Shown: piece by piece, positions 41,805 to 51,000 of the stretch
Numbering within the stretch: the stretch's first letter is position 1
Layout of the letters: each line of letters begins with the position of its first letter
Source of the DNA: Anaerolineaceae bacterium UBA1363
Lineage (GTDB): Bacteria; Chloroflexota; Anaerolineae; Anaerolineales; Anaerolineaceae
DNA length: 64,000 nucleotides
Reading direction: 5' to 3'
NCBI GenBank assembly: GCA_002306055.1
Contig: DBRR01000022.1
Coordinates: 3,679-67,678 of the forward strand
Translations under genes and position numbers: made by a program
The notes under the pieces: model-generated
The model's input: the letters and a program-made list of their open reading frames with translations, nothing else
Databases searched by the model: none
Told to the model about the DNA's origin: nothing

Positions 41805-42686
41805 TTATGACTGGTCAGCCAATTCGGCTGCGCGGAGCGTGTTTTTAAGCAGCATGGCGATGGTCATCGGTCCGACGCCGCCAGGCACAGGGGTGATAGC
41901 GCTGGCAACTTCCGACACTTCATCAAAAGCCACGTCGCCCACGAGGCGGTAGCCTCGTTTGGCGCTGGCATCTTCCTTACGGTTGATGCCTACATCGATC
42001 ACGATAGCCCCCGGCTTTACCCATTCTTTCTTGACGAATTCAGGCTGACCGATGGCTGCCACCAGGATGTCTGCTTGCCTGACCACAGAAGGCAGGTCGC
42101 GCGTGCGGGAATGGCAGATGGTGACAGTGGCGTTGGCTTTGACCAGCAGCAGGGCTACCGGCATACCGACGATATTCGAACGTCCCAGCACTACGGCGTT
42201 CGCTCCACTCAGTTGAGCACCAGCGCGTTCCAGAAGCACCATGCAGCCGGCAGGCGTGCAGGGCACAAAGACAGGTTCGCGGCCTTTTTGCGCCAGCCGT
42301 CCGATATTGACCGGGTGGAAACCATCCACATCCTTGTTGAGGTCGATCGCGGAGAGCACTTTTTCTTCATCCAGGTGGCGGGGAAGGGGCAATTGCACCA
42401 GGATGCCGTTAACTGCAGGGTCGGCATTCAGTTTACGTACCAGAGTTTCGACCTCATCCTGAGTGGAATCTTCAGGTAGATCGTAACCAAAAGAGTTGAT
42501 TCCTACCTCGGCGCACGCTTTTTGCTTATTACGTACGTAAACCTGCGAGGCTGGATTTTCACCTACCAGCACGGTAGCCAGACCAGGCGCTCGGAGACCT
42601 CTTTGCAGACGGTCTTCAATAGCTGCTTTAACTCCGTCACGGATTTCCTGCCCAATCTGTTTCCCATCAATGATATTCGCGCTCAT
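41805..42686 (-). CDS. folD: Methylenetetrahydrofolate dehydrogenase/cyclohydrolase
   Basis: 293-residue bifunctional enzyme converting methylene-, methenyl- and 10-formyl-tetrahydrofolate with NADP. Signatures: PASQVYVRNKQKACAEVGI (catalytic Lys and Tyr, about 45-63), VNGILVQLPLPRHLDEEKV (about 92-110), KDVDGFHPVNIGRL, and the cofactor motif VLGRSNIVGMPVA (about 165-177), ending with PVPGGVGPMTIAML. It is the first gene of the minus-strand run, with GGAGGT before the ATG. In purine fermentation one-carbon units from formiminoglycine pass through FolD, which fits the neighbours, but it is also a housekeeping gene. Confidence 0.96.
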   Translation of the reverse strand: MSANIIDGKQIGQEIRDGVKAAIEDRLQRGLRAPGLATVLVGENPASQVYVRNKQKACAEVGINSFGYDLPEDSTQDEVETLVRKLNADPAVNGILVQLPLPRHLDEEKVLSAIDLNKDVDGFHPVNIGRLAQKGREPVFVPCTPAGCMVLLERAGAQLSGANAVVLGRSNIVGMPVALLLVKANATVTICHSRTRDLPSVVRQADILVAAIGQPEFVKKEWVKPGAIVIDVGINRKEDASAKRGYRLVGDVAFDEVSEVASAITPVPGGVGPMTIAMLLKNTLRAAELADQS

Positions 42687-42703
42687 GTTTACCTCCGTGG
42701 GTC

Positions 42704-42728
42704 ATTATACCCGAAAGGACGGTATAAT
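42704..42728. promoter_or_regulatory. Divergent overlapping promoters folD / udk
   Basis: Two perfect -10 boxes face away from each other: TATAAT on the minus strand (42709-42704) for folD and on the plus strand (42723-42728) for udk. They are symmetric around CCGAAAGGACGG. Each -35 region falls on or next to the other's -10 box, so RNA polymerase binding should be mutually exclusive. The udk start is predicted leaderless. Confidence 0.55.
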
Positions 42729-42734
42729 TTGCAC

Positions 42735-43364
42735 ATGCCCACATCTTATACTCCGTTGATTATCGGTATTGCAGGTGGATCCGGCTCAGGGAAAACGACC
42801 CTGGCGAATAGCATCCTCGAAGCAATCGGGGAAGATAAAATCGCCCTTTTACCGCATGATGCCTATTATCGGGACCAGCGCAATAAAAGCTTGGAAGAGC
42901 GGCGGTTAGTCAATTATGACCACCCAGATTCACTTGAAACAGATCTGATGATAAAACACATTCAAACTCTCACGCGTGGGGAAGCGATTGACTTGCCGGT
43001 ATACGATTTCAAACAACAAACACGGGTGGCAGAAACAGTCCCCATCCAGCCAAAACCGATCATCTTGGTGGAGGGAATCCTCATTTTTGTTGAACCTAAG
43101 CTGCGCAATCTGTTCTCGATGAAGCTCTTTGTGGACACCGATCAGGACATCTGCTTCATTCGACGTTTGCTAAGGGATGTTACCGAACGTGGTCGCACAG
43201 TTGAATCCGTGATCGATCAATACCTGAGAACTGTCCGTCCAAGTTTCATTGAATTCGTGGAGCCAACCAAGCGTTTTGCGGACGTGATTATCCCCGTGGG
43301 TGGTCAGAACACGGTAGCTTCAGATATGGTGATCGCGCGCCTGAAAGCGTTGCTGCCAGATTGA
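42735..43364 (+). CDS. udk: Uridine kinase
   Basis: 209-residue P-loop kinase that phosphorylates uridine and cytidine to UMP and CMP. Walker A GIAGGSGSGKTT is at about residues 11-22, with LLPHDAYYRDQ, NYDHPDSLETDL (substrate-binding), PVYDFKQQTR, and ILVEGILIF all as in bacterial Udk. The start at ATG 42735 lies six bases after TATAAT with no binding site, so the mRNA is predicted leaderless. A longer frame to 42522 would pass through the promoter. It overlaps the next gene by four bases. Confidence 0.93.
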   Translation: MPTSYTPLIIGIAGGSGSGKTTLANSILEAIGEDKIALLPHDAYYRDQRNKSLEERRLVNYDHPDSLETDLMIKHIQTLTRGEAIDLPVYDFKQQTRVAETVPIQPKPIILVEGILIFVEPKLRNLFSMKLFVDTDQDICFIRRLLRDVTERGRTVESVIDQYLRTVRPSFIEFVEPTKRFADVIIPVGGQNTVASDMVIARLKALLPD

Positions 43365-43915
43365 CCGTGGAAGAAAAACTCAAATTCACGAAACCTCAAC
43401 TTTTGTTACGTATAGCGCTGCTGGTTTTGTTGCTGGCAGGCACCGTTCTCCTTATTCTCAACCGTGACGAAATTCAACACCTGGCAATCTACGGCTATTC
43501 AGGAATCTTCCTTGTATCGCTGCTTTCTAACGCCACGATTCTGCTCCCTCTGCCTGGGGTGATGATCACCTCAGCCATGGCTATGGCCTTTAACCCACTC
43601 TGGGTGGCGATGGCTTCCGGTGCTGGGGCGGCATTAGGCGAACTTTCGGGATATCTGGTTGGGTTCAGTGGGCAGCCCATGCTTGAAAAGTCCGAAAGAG
43701 TACAAAAACTGACAGGATGGATGCAGCGCAATCAATCCTGGACAATCCTCCTGCTGGCGTTCATCCCCAATCCATTGTTTGATATGGCTGGGTTTATCGC
43801 TGGTGCATCCCAAATGCCCGTTTGGAAGTTTTTGTTATTTTGCCTGATTGGAAAAATCGCCAAGATGCTGGTGTTTGCTTATCTTGGTGCAGGTATCTTT
43901 AGTGTTTTCGAGTAG
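43361..43915 (+). CDS. VTT-domain (DedA/TVP38-like) membrane protein
   Basis: 184 residues with about five membrane segments. The core matches the VTT/SNARE-associated domain: SNATILLPLPGVMITSAMAM (re-entrant loop, about 57-76), then GAGAALGELSGYLVGFSGQ, and the second half IPNPLFDMAGFIAGASQMPV. Bacterial relatives flip undecaprenyl phosphate or other lipids. The start is TTG 43361 in a TTGA overlap with the udk stop; GTG 43367 is an alternative. It is translationally coupled to udk. The lipid handled is unknown. Confidence 0.85.
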   Translation: MTVEEKLKFTKPQLLLRIALLVLLLAGTVLLILNRDEIQHLAIYGYSGIFLVSLLSNATILLPLPGVMITSAMAMAFNPLWVAMASGAGAALGELSGYLVGFSGQPMLEKSERVQKLTGWMQRNQSWTILLLAFIPNPLFDMAGFIAGASQMPVWKFLLFCLIGKIAKMLVFAYLGAGIFSVFE

Positions 43916-43971
43916 TGAACAGTTGAAATCACGCGCAGACTACTTTCCAGCACAAGGCATCCATGCCTGTG

Positions 43972-43977
43972 TATAAT
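43972..43977 (+). promoter_or_regulatory. -10 box, predicted leaderless start
   Basis: TATAAT ends six bases before the rsmG ATG at 43984. This box lies inside the coding stretch that would exist if an upstream ATG at 43963 were used, which argues for 43984. Confidence 0.5.
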
Positions 43978-43983
43978 CGTGAC

Positions 43984-44712
43984 ATGCATAATTGGATTGA
44001 ATTAGCGGAAAACCATCTCGGCATCACTTTGTCTGATCAGCAGCAGTACCAATTCCAGCTCCTCCAGGATGAATTGCTCGAGTGGAATGAAAAAATCAAC
44101 CTGACCGCTATTCGGGATGCCCAGGGAATACAGGAGAAACACTTTTTCGGCTCCTTAACCTGTTTTCTTGGCTTTGAGAAATGGCCCGAAAGCCTGATCG
44201 ATGTAGGCAGCGGGGCAGGATTCCCGGGTTTGCCAGTTAAGATCGTCATCCCCGAAATGCGATTGACCTTGGTGGAATCCGTCGATAAGAAAGCAAACTT
44301 TTCCCGACATATCGTCGACAAACTGGGTTTGACGAACGTCACAGTCCTCTCAAAACGCGTAGAAGAGGTCGCGCGCATGCCCGCACACCGTGAGGCGTAC
44401 GATATAGCTGTTGCGCGGGCAGTCGCGCCAGCTCCAACCCTGGCGGAGTATCTCCTGCCTTTAGTCAAAGTGGGCGGGAGGAGCCTGATGCAAAAAGGGA
44501 CGCGCGGGCCGGAAGAGATCAGGGAAGCAGAAAAGATCATTGATCTTTGCGGTGGAGAAATCAGTGATGTTCTGCATTTGGATTTCGAAGGGATAGAAGG
44601 CGAAGGGAACCTGGTGATCATCAACAAGGTGCGGCATACCCCCCGGGAGTTCCCGCGCGCGGTTGGCATCCCCGCCAAAAAACCGATCCTGACTTCTGAG
44701 GGCAGGAAGTAA
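43984..44712 (+). CDS. rsmG: 16S rRNA 7-methylguanosine methyltransferase
   Basis: 242 residues. Methylates N7 of G527 in 16S rRNA using S-adenosylmethionine. Signatures: LLEWNEKINLTAIRD (about 36-50), LIDVGSGAGFPGLPVKI (SAM motif, about 73-89), LVESVDKKANF, and the ARAVAPAPTLAEYLLPLVK block. The C-terminal part contains a longer region than E. coli RsmG, as in many Gram-positive-like forms. The start at 43984 (MHNWIELAENHLG) fits family N-termini and the leaderless promoter. There is no partner mnmG in the window. Confidence 0.94.
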   Translation: MHNWIELAENHLGITLSDQQQYQFQLLQDELLEWNEKINLTAIRDAQGIQEKHFFGSLTCFLGFEKWPESLIDVGSGAGFPGLPVKIVIPEMRLTLVESVDKKANFSRHIVDKLGLTNVTVLSKRVEEVARMPAHREAYDIAVARAVAPAPTLAEYLLPLVKVGGRSLMQKGTRGPEEIREAEKIIDLCGGEISDVLHLDFEGIEGEGNLVIINKVRHTPREFPRAVGIPAKKPILTSEGRK

Positions 44713-44757
44713 CAGATTCCATTCATTCGGGTTAATCATAATTAAGCTGATCATCTT

Positions 44758-45777
44758 ATGAAAACAGAATTGACTTTCTTTTGCGAATTAAATGCTGAAG
44801 ATTTACAGAAGCTCTTTGAAGACCGTTTTGTTTTTGATGACCTGAAGACGCTTAATGCTGGAATCTCGCTGGGCATCCTCGACTTTTCTTCTGAACGCGT
44901 AAATGTGGTCCGAAAACTCAACCGCCTCGGCATTCCTGTGACTGCCTGGTTACTGCTCCCAGAGGAGCAGGGTTATTGGTTTAACCTCGGGAATTACACC
45001 GAGGCAACTGCGCGTTACCAGGCATTCAAGGTTTGGAGCGAAGAAAACCAGCTCGAGTGGGCGGCGGTTGGTCTGGACATTGAAACGGATATTAATGAAC
45101 TGAAAGGTTTCACTGATGATCGGGGAGCTGTCATCCAAAAAGCACTCAGACGCCTGAAAGATACCAAAGCCTACCGACTTGCGAAAAATGCCTATGAAGC
45201 GTTGGTCGCGCAAATCCATGAGGATGGATATTTGGTTGAGAGCTATCACTTTCCCCTGATCGTGGATGATCGTGCGGCAGGTTCAACTGTTTTGCAGCGC
45301 GTGGCAGGCCTCGTGGAAATTCCGGCAGACAGAGAAGTTTTGATGCTGTATTCGAGCTTTTTCAGACCGCATGGACAGTCGGTGTTGTGGAGTTACGCCC
45401 AAAACGCTCAGGCGATTGGGATTGGCAATACCGGGGGCGGCATTCAGGCGGGTGCGCTTGAAAAGGTGCCCTATCTAAGTTGGGATGAGTTCGCGACCGA
45501 TCTGCGCCTGGCACGCCGCAGCGGCAAGCCGATTTATGTCTTCAGCCTTGAGGGTTGTGTTCGGCAGGGGTTTCTGCCGCGCCTGTTTACTTTTGATTGG
45601 CAAGCCGAGGTCGAATTGCCCAGGACGGCCCTCGTCTCTGCTGGCAGAGGCGGATTGAAAGGTCTATTGTGGGTAATTGAACGTCCCCTGTTAATCCTGG
45701 CCGGATTGGCTGGGGTGATTGGCACCGTGCTGATGATCAAATCCCATGGGAAATCGAAAAAAAACCGCAAGCAGTAG
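44758..45777 (+). CDS. Hypothetical protein with C-terminal membrane anchor
   Basis: 339 residues, family not recognised. The main part (about 1-290) is alpha-beta and contains runs like a TIM-barrel hydrolase: NAGISLGILDFSSERVNVVR, GIPVTAWLLLPEEQGYWFNL, then WAAVGLDIETDINELKGF, with a possible catalytic Asp/Glu pair (D-I-E-T-D). The C-terminal 40 residues have one hydrophobic helix (PLLILAGLAGVIGTVLMIKS) and a Lys/Arg-rich end, so the domain is probably anchored with its tail inside. It follows rsmG by 45 bases. No function is assigned. Confidence 0.7.
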   Translation: MKTELTFFCELNAEDLQKLFEDRFVFDDLKTLNAGISLGILDFSSERVNVVRKLNRLGIPVTAWLLLPEEQGYWFNLGNYTEATARYQAFKVWSEENQLEWAAVGLDIETDINELKGFTDDRGAVIQKALRRLKDTKAYRLAKNAYEALVAQIHEDGYLVESYHFPLIVDDRAAGSTVLQRVAGLVEIPADREVLMLYSSFFRPHGQSVLWSYAQNAQAIGIGNTGGGIQAGALEKVPYLSWDEFATDLRLARRSGKPIYVFSLEGCVRQGFLPRLFTFDWQAEVELPRTALVSAGRGGLKGLLWVIERPLLILAGLAGVIGTVLMIKSHGKSKKNRKQ

Positions 45778-45838
45778 CCGCATCTGGCCGAGCAATGCCG
45801 CTAAACCTCCTCTTAATTTTCTTTAGTAATAAATTGGA

Positions 45839-46666
45839 TTAGTTGAAACTGTCCACAAGCCTTGCCCACTCAGCCATGCTGAGCGTTTCTGCACGGCGGG
45901 AAGGCTCAATGTCAGCCTCAAGCAGCCTGGCTTCGACCTCATTGGCGGGCAGGCTCAAGCCAGCCGAAAGCGAATTACGCAGCGTTTTGCGCTTCTGCCC
46001 AAAACCGGCATGCGCCAACTTGAAAAACAGATCCAGCTGCGATGAGCGAATGAGCGGCTCGGGATGGAGGCGGATGCGCAGCACCGCGGAGTCTACATCC
46101 GGCGCGGGGAAGAAACTGCCTGCCGGGATCGTGCTGACTATCTCCGGCTCACCGTAAACGAAAACCGATAGCGAAAGCAAGCTCATCTTGCCATCGCGCG
46201 CCACGATGCGTTGCGCAACCTCTTTTTGGATTGTCAGGATCACGCGTGAAGGCTTAACAGCGGCTTCGAGCAAGTGGCGGATGATCGCGGAGGTGATGTA
46301 GTAGGGGATATTTGCCACCACTACGTAATGTTCCTGGCTAACGAGAGTTGCAGGATCAAGCTCCAGAATATCACCAGGCACTATCTGAACATTGGTAAAA
46401 GGCTTTAAAGCTTCCGCGAGCGGCTCGAGCATGTGGCGGTCAATCTCAACCGTGGTTACGCGCGCGCAAGTCTGTGCCAGCAAGTAGGTCAGGCTGCCCA
46501 ACCCTGCGCCAATTTCGAGCACTTCTTCGCTGCCAGAGAGTTCCGCGGCATCGATCACTTTCATCAGACCTGCTGGCTCCACCAAAAAATTTTGCCCCAG
46601 AGATTTCTTGGGCTGGATGTGGTAGCGCTTCAGTAGGGGTTGGATGTTCAGAAGCTCAAGGCTCAT
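45839..46666 (-). CDS. rsmA: 16S rRNA dimethyladenosine methyltransferase
   Basis: 275-residue enzyme (KsgA) that dimethylates two adenines near the 3' end of 16S rRNA. Motifs: KKSLGQNFLVEP (about 19-30), VLEIGAGLGSLTYLLA (SAM site, about 49-64), PGDILELD, and the catalytic VVANIPYYITSAI (about 116-128). RKTLRNSLSAGL lies in the C-terminal domain. It overlaps the G5/3D gene by four bases, an order (yabE-ksgA) also known in Bacillus. Confidence 0.96.
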   Translation of the reverse strand: MSLELLNIQPLLKRYHIQPKKSLGQNFLVEPAGLMKVIDAAELSGSEEVLEIGAGLGSLTYLLAQTCARVTTVEIDRHMLEPLAEALKPFTNVQIVPGDILELDPATLVSQEHYVVVANIPYYITSAIIRHLLEAAVKPSRVILTIQKEVAQRIVARDGKMSLLSLSVFVYGEPEIVSTIPAGSFFPAPDVDSAVLRIRLHPEPLIRSSQLDLFFKLAHAGFGQKRKTLRNSLSAGLSLPANEVEARLLEADIEPSRRAETLSMAEWARLVDSFN

Positions 46667-48036
46667 GGCAATATCGCTGCAACGTAGGCAGGCACGGGAG
46701 TCAGGAAGTAAATTACGGTCCAGTCGTGCCAGGAGACGTAGTTTTCATCATCATACCCCAGGTCTATCCAATATCTGCCTGGGATACCGTAGCCAGAATC
46801 GGCGATGATGCCGTGCCCGTAACCCGGCACGTAAACTGGCTGCATCTCCAGGCCGTTGTACCATGAAGCCGCTACTGCCACAATTCCCTTGGTTAGGGGG
46901 AGGCCGGAGCGCGTCTGTGCACCAGACTCTGAAGGATGATAAGAGGTGGCATAAACGCTCACCTTGCGCCAGTATTCAATCGTCTGCCCGTCTACCACTT
47001 CGGTTTTGATGACCACCTTGGTTCCTCTGCCCAAAACCGCATCGGCGGGGTCGGAAGCTTTCCAGGGACCTTCCTCCTGGGTGAGGACGATCTTGCCATT
47101 CTCGACGCGGTTGCGCTGGCGCGAAACAACCAACCCAACCTGACCCGGAGTGATCACCGAGGTTGTGTCCAACTCGGCTTCGGGATCAAGTTGATAGGTG
47201 TAATTGAAGGCGGTCTCATCCTTGACCAAGGTGATACTTTCTGCGCCCTGGATGAGGCTGATCTGCCCGTTTTCTGGCAGAGGTTGGTCATCCGGCGGGA
47301 TGGAGCGGTCAAGGTTTTGGAGGGCAAGACCCAGTTCTGCCAGGGCTTCACCTACCGTGGGAGCGGCGGACATGCCGCTGAGGGTCTGATTGCCAAGGGT
47401 GACTGTAAGGCTTTTTGCCTTGGCCAGAGTGAACGTGTTTTGGTCTTGGAGTAAGGTGTCTGGCGGGGAGGAGAGGCGGTCCTCAGGCTGTAATTGGATG
47501 CCAGCTTCGGCGAGCGCTTCAGCCAGAGTGGCTTTTTGCGTGAAAAGTGTTCGGGTTTCACCATCAATTTCCACTACGATTTGCTTTGCGGGGATAAACT
47601 GCAGCCTTGCTTCTGTGCCATTCGCTAATGGCTCATAAGGATTGATAATTTGATCATTCAGCAAAAGCAAATCTTTGGGGAAGAGACGGATCCCGGCTTC
47701 TTGCAGCAGGTTGGCTGGCAGTAATTCCGGGCTTTGGAGCGACAGGCTCTCACCACTGGTATCAATTTCCACCAGGCGAGTCCGTTGAAGGCTCAGGCGG
47801 TTGGGCAAGCTCAGCGAAAAGGTATCGGGATCGATTGAGGTACGGTCGTCTGGCTGGAGTTCGTAGTTGAGCTGGCGGAGGAGCCCACGCAAGCTGAAAG
47901 CGGTGGTTCGCACGTGCAAGGTCTGCCCATCCACACTCAATTGATAGGGGTGCCAAAGGTGGGCAAAGAGTAAGCCAAGCCCGCTCAGGACGAGCGTGAT
48001 GCTCAGTACAATCATCACTTTTCGTTGCTTAGTCAT
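46663..48036 (-). CDS. G5 and 3D domain cell wall protein (YabE-like)
   Basis: 457 residues. An N-terminal membrane helix (KVMIVLSITLVLSGLGLLFA) serves as signal anchor. Three ubiquitin-like DUF348 repeats follow (SVDGQTLHVRTTAFSLRGLL, EIDGETRTLFTQKATLAEAL, and one more). Then comes a G5 domain (about 270-345; ITLVKDETAFNYTYQLDPEA) and a C-terminal 3D domain (about 365-450; VSVYATSYHPSESGAQTRSG, then GIIADSG, WIDLGYDDEN). In B. subtilis YabE and resuscitation factors this combination belongs to peptidoglycan hydrolases of the lytic transglycosylase type. The catalytic Asp residues of the 3D domain are seen. It is coupled to rsmA by overlap. Confidence 0.88.
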   Translation of the reverse strand: MTKQRKVMIVLSITLVLSGLGLLFAHLWHPYQLSVDGQTLHVRTTAFSLRGLLRQLNYELQPDDRTSIDPDTFSLSLPNRLSLQRTRLVEIDTSGESLSLQSPELLPANLLQEAGIRLFPKDLLLLNDQIINPYEPLANGTEARLQFIPAKQIVVEIDGETRTLFTQKATLAEALAEAGIQLQPEDRLSSPPDTLLQDQNTFTLAKAKSLTVTLGNQTLSGMSAAPTVGEALAELGLALQNLDRSIPPDDQPLPENGQISLIQGAESITLVKDETAFNYTYQLDPEAELDTTSVITPGQVGLVVSRQRNRVENGKIVLTQEEGPWKASDPADAVLGRGTKVVIKTEVVDGQTIEYWRKVSVYATSYHPSESGAQTRSGLPLTKGIVAVAASWYNGLEMQPVYVPGYGHGIIADSGYGIPGRYWIDLGYDDENYVSWHDWTVIYFLTPVPAYVAAILP

Positions 48037-48086
48037 CAGAGCTTAAATGTATCACAGGCTTGAAAAATGTTGATCGCAGTGTCAAT

Positions 48087-51000
48087 CTACTCCGGCGTGA
48101 GTCCTTGCTGCAGAATCTTTTGCAAAACATTCAACAGTCGGGCTTCCCATTCATCCTTGCTCAAATCAGCGATATTTACCCAATAGCCATTTTTACCAAC
48201 CCGGACGCTCGGATCGATCTCGGGCAACTTGCGGTCCTTGATGCCATTGGGCAAAGCAGGGTAAGAAAGCAGGATCTGGTTGTTGTTGATGCTGACAGAT
48301 TCAATTCCTGCAGCTTCACCGCGCAATTTGACTTTCATCTGGAACAAAAGGTCCAACACTCCCTGGGGGATAGGTCCAAAACGGTCTGCGAACTCGATTT
48401 CTGTTTGAGCGATCTCGGTTTCACTACGCAGAGAAGCGATCCGGCGGTAAAGCTTAAGCCGCAATTCCTGATCGGGGATATAGCTGGTGGGAATCTCGCT
48501 CGAAAGCGGCAGTTCGACGTTGATGTTGAGGCTGGGTGCTTCTATCGATGTTTCGACTGGCAAGCCTGAATCGCTGCGCATAGCCCTGACAGCCTGACCG
48601 AGCAACTTGGTATAAAGGTGGAAACCGACTGCGGCGATATAACCCGATTGGCGCGTGCCCAGAAGATCGCCTGCGCCGCGCATTTCCAGGTCGCGCATGG
48701 CGATAGCGTAGCCCGCGCCAAGTTGGGGATTGTCTGCCAGGACTTCCAGGCGTTCCTCGCCTTCGGGGGTGGGAGCCCGCCTCTTATCACGGAAGAGATA
48801 AGCAAACGCTCGCTGAGCGCCGCGACCAACGCGCCCCCGCAGTTGATACAACTGTGCGAGACCAAAAGTATCTGCCCGGTCCACGATCAGTGTATTGGCG
48901 TTCGGGATATCAAGCCCGGATTCAATGATCGAAGTGCATAGGAGTACGTCAAATTGCCCGGCGGTAAATTGCTGCATCACCTCAGCGAGCTGCTCTTCGG
49001 GCAGCCGGCCGTGCGCGATGCCAATACGCGCTTCGGGGACGAGGGTGGAAAGGTGATTGTAGACCGCTGGAATGGATTGGATGCGGTTGTGGACAAAAAA
49101 CACCTGTCCACCGCGATCCAATTCGCGCACAATGGCTTCCCGCACCAATTTATCATCGTATGGACCTACGTGTGTAATGATCGGCAGACGTTCCTCGGGA
49201 GGGGAGTTGATGTTGGAGATATCCCGAACGCCGCTGAGTGCCATGTAGAGCGTGCGCGGAATCGGGGTGGCTGTGAGGGTGAGCACATCCACCTCGGAGC
49301 GCAACTTTTTGAGATGCTCCTTGTGGGTCACTCCAAAGCGCTGCTCCTCATCAATGATGACCAAGCCAAGATCTTTAAACTTAACATCTGCCGAGAGAAG
49401 GCGGTGCGTGCCAATCAGGATATCCACCTGTTTTTCAGCTGTCAGGCGGATGATCTCATCCTGCGCTTTGTTTGAACGGAAGCGTGAAAGCATCTCGACG
49501 GTTACCGGGAAGACGGAGAGACGCTGGCGGAAAGTTTCATAATGTTGCTGCGCCAGAACGGTGGTGGGCACCAAAACCGCCACTTGCTTGCCACTCATTA
49601 CTGCCTTGAAAGCAGCGCGCAAGGCAACCTCAGTCTTGCCGTAGCCCACATCCCCACAAAGCAGCCTGTCCATCGGGCGTTTGGATTCCATATCGGCTTT
49701 GACTTGTTGGATGGCAAGCAGTTGATCCGGGGTTTCGATGTAAGGAAAGGAAGCTTCCAATTCTTTTTGCCAATCGTTGTCCGGTTCAAAAGCATAACCT
49801 TCAGCAGTCTGGCGCTTGGCATAGAGCTCCAGCAAGTCTTGCGCAACTTCCACGACTGCATGGCGGACACGGCTCTTGGTCAGGTCCCATTCAGCGCCTC
49901 CCAGTCGGCTCAACGATGGAGGACCGCTATCGGGTCCGATATAGCGGGTTATCCGGTCTGCCTGGTGAATCGGGACGTAGAGGACATCGTTGTCCTTATA
50001 AGCAATGGAGAGATATTCGCGCTGGACGCCTTCGATGTTGGGGGTATGCAACCCGATGAATTGCCCGATGCCGTGGTCCACATGGACGACCCAGTCGCCT
50101 GGCTTCAAATCCGCATAGATTGTCTCCGGTGCTTCAGTGCTTAGCATGGGTCGCCGGCGAGGCTGTGGGCGGCTCCAACCAAAAATCTCACTGTCGGAAA
50201 GGAGGTGTTGCTGGATATCGCCTTGCTTCAGGACCCAACCGCCGGAAATGGACCCCTCAATGAAATGCCGCTGGGTTTCTTCAGATTTGACATCAGGGTG
50301 AGTTTCAGTCCAGAGCTGTTTTAGCCGGGCAGCCTGGCGCGAAACAACGATCCAGGGTAAGTTTTCATTGCTGAGAGTCTCAATATGGTACTGAAATTCC
50401 TTGAGCCGACCGGCAAAGCGAGGACCAGGCCCGAAACTGGCTGAAAGTGAGGATCCCCCCTCAGCGTTGGTGTGACCCAGTTCGAGCATTTGGTGCTGGC
50501 TGAGGCTGTCGGCTAATTCAGACCAGGTCAGGTAAGGAATCGGAGCGTTTTGCGCGAGCGATTGATTGGCAATCTGATTTGCCCTGCGTTCAGTGGACTC
50601 CTCTTCGATGTCGTTGGCAGCTGCTTCGATGAATTCCTGCCCGTCCAGAAGAACCAGGGCTTCTTTGGGCAGGAAGTCGACCAGGCTGGAGGGAAATCGG
50701 TAAAGATCAGGGATTTGCAGTTCAGTCGGCTGGTAAGGCAGCTCTCCTTCAACTGGTGGGTTGAGAATGAGGGCTTCTGATGCAGGGAAAAGCACAACCT
50801 GATCGATTTTTTCAGTGGTGCGCTGCGTGGTGGGGTCGAACAGGCGCAGGGTGTCAATTTCCTGACCGAAAAATTCGATCCGAACAGGCCAGGGGCTGGA
50901 ATGGGACCAGGCATCGAGAATGCCGCCACGACGGGAGAATTGACCCGGTCGGACGACGATGTTGCTGTATTCATAGCCCAACCTCACCAGGGTGGCACTG

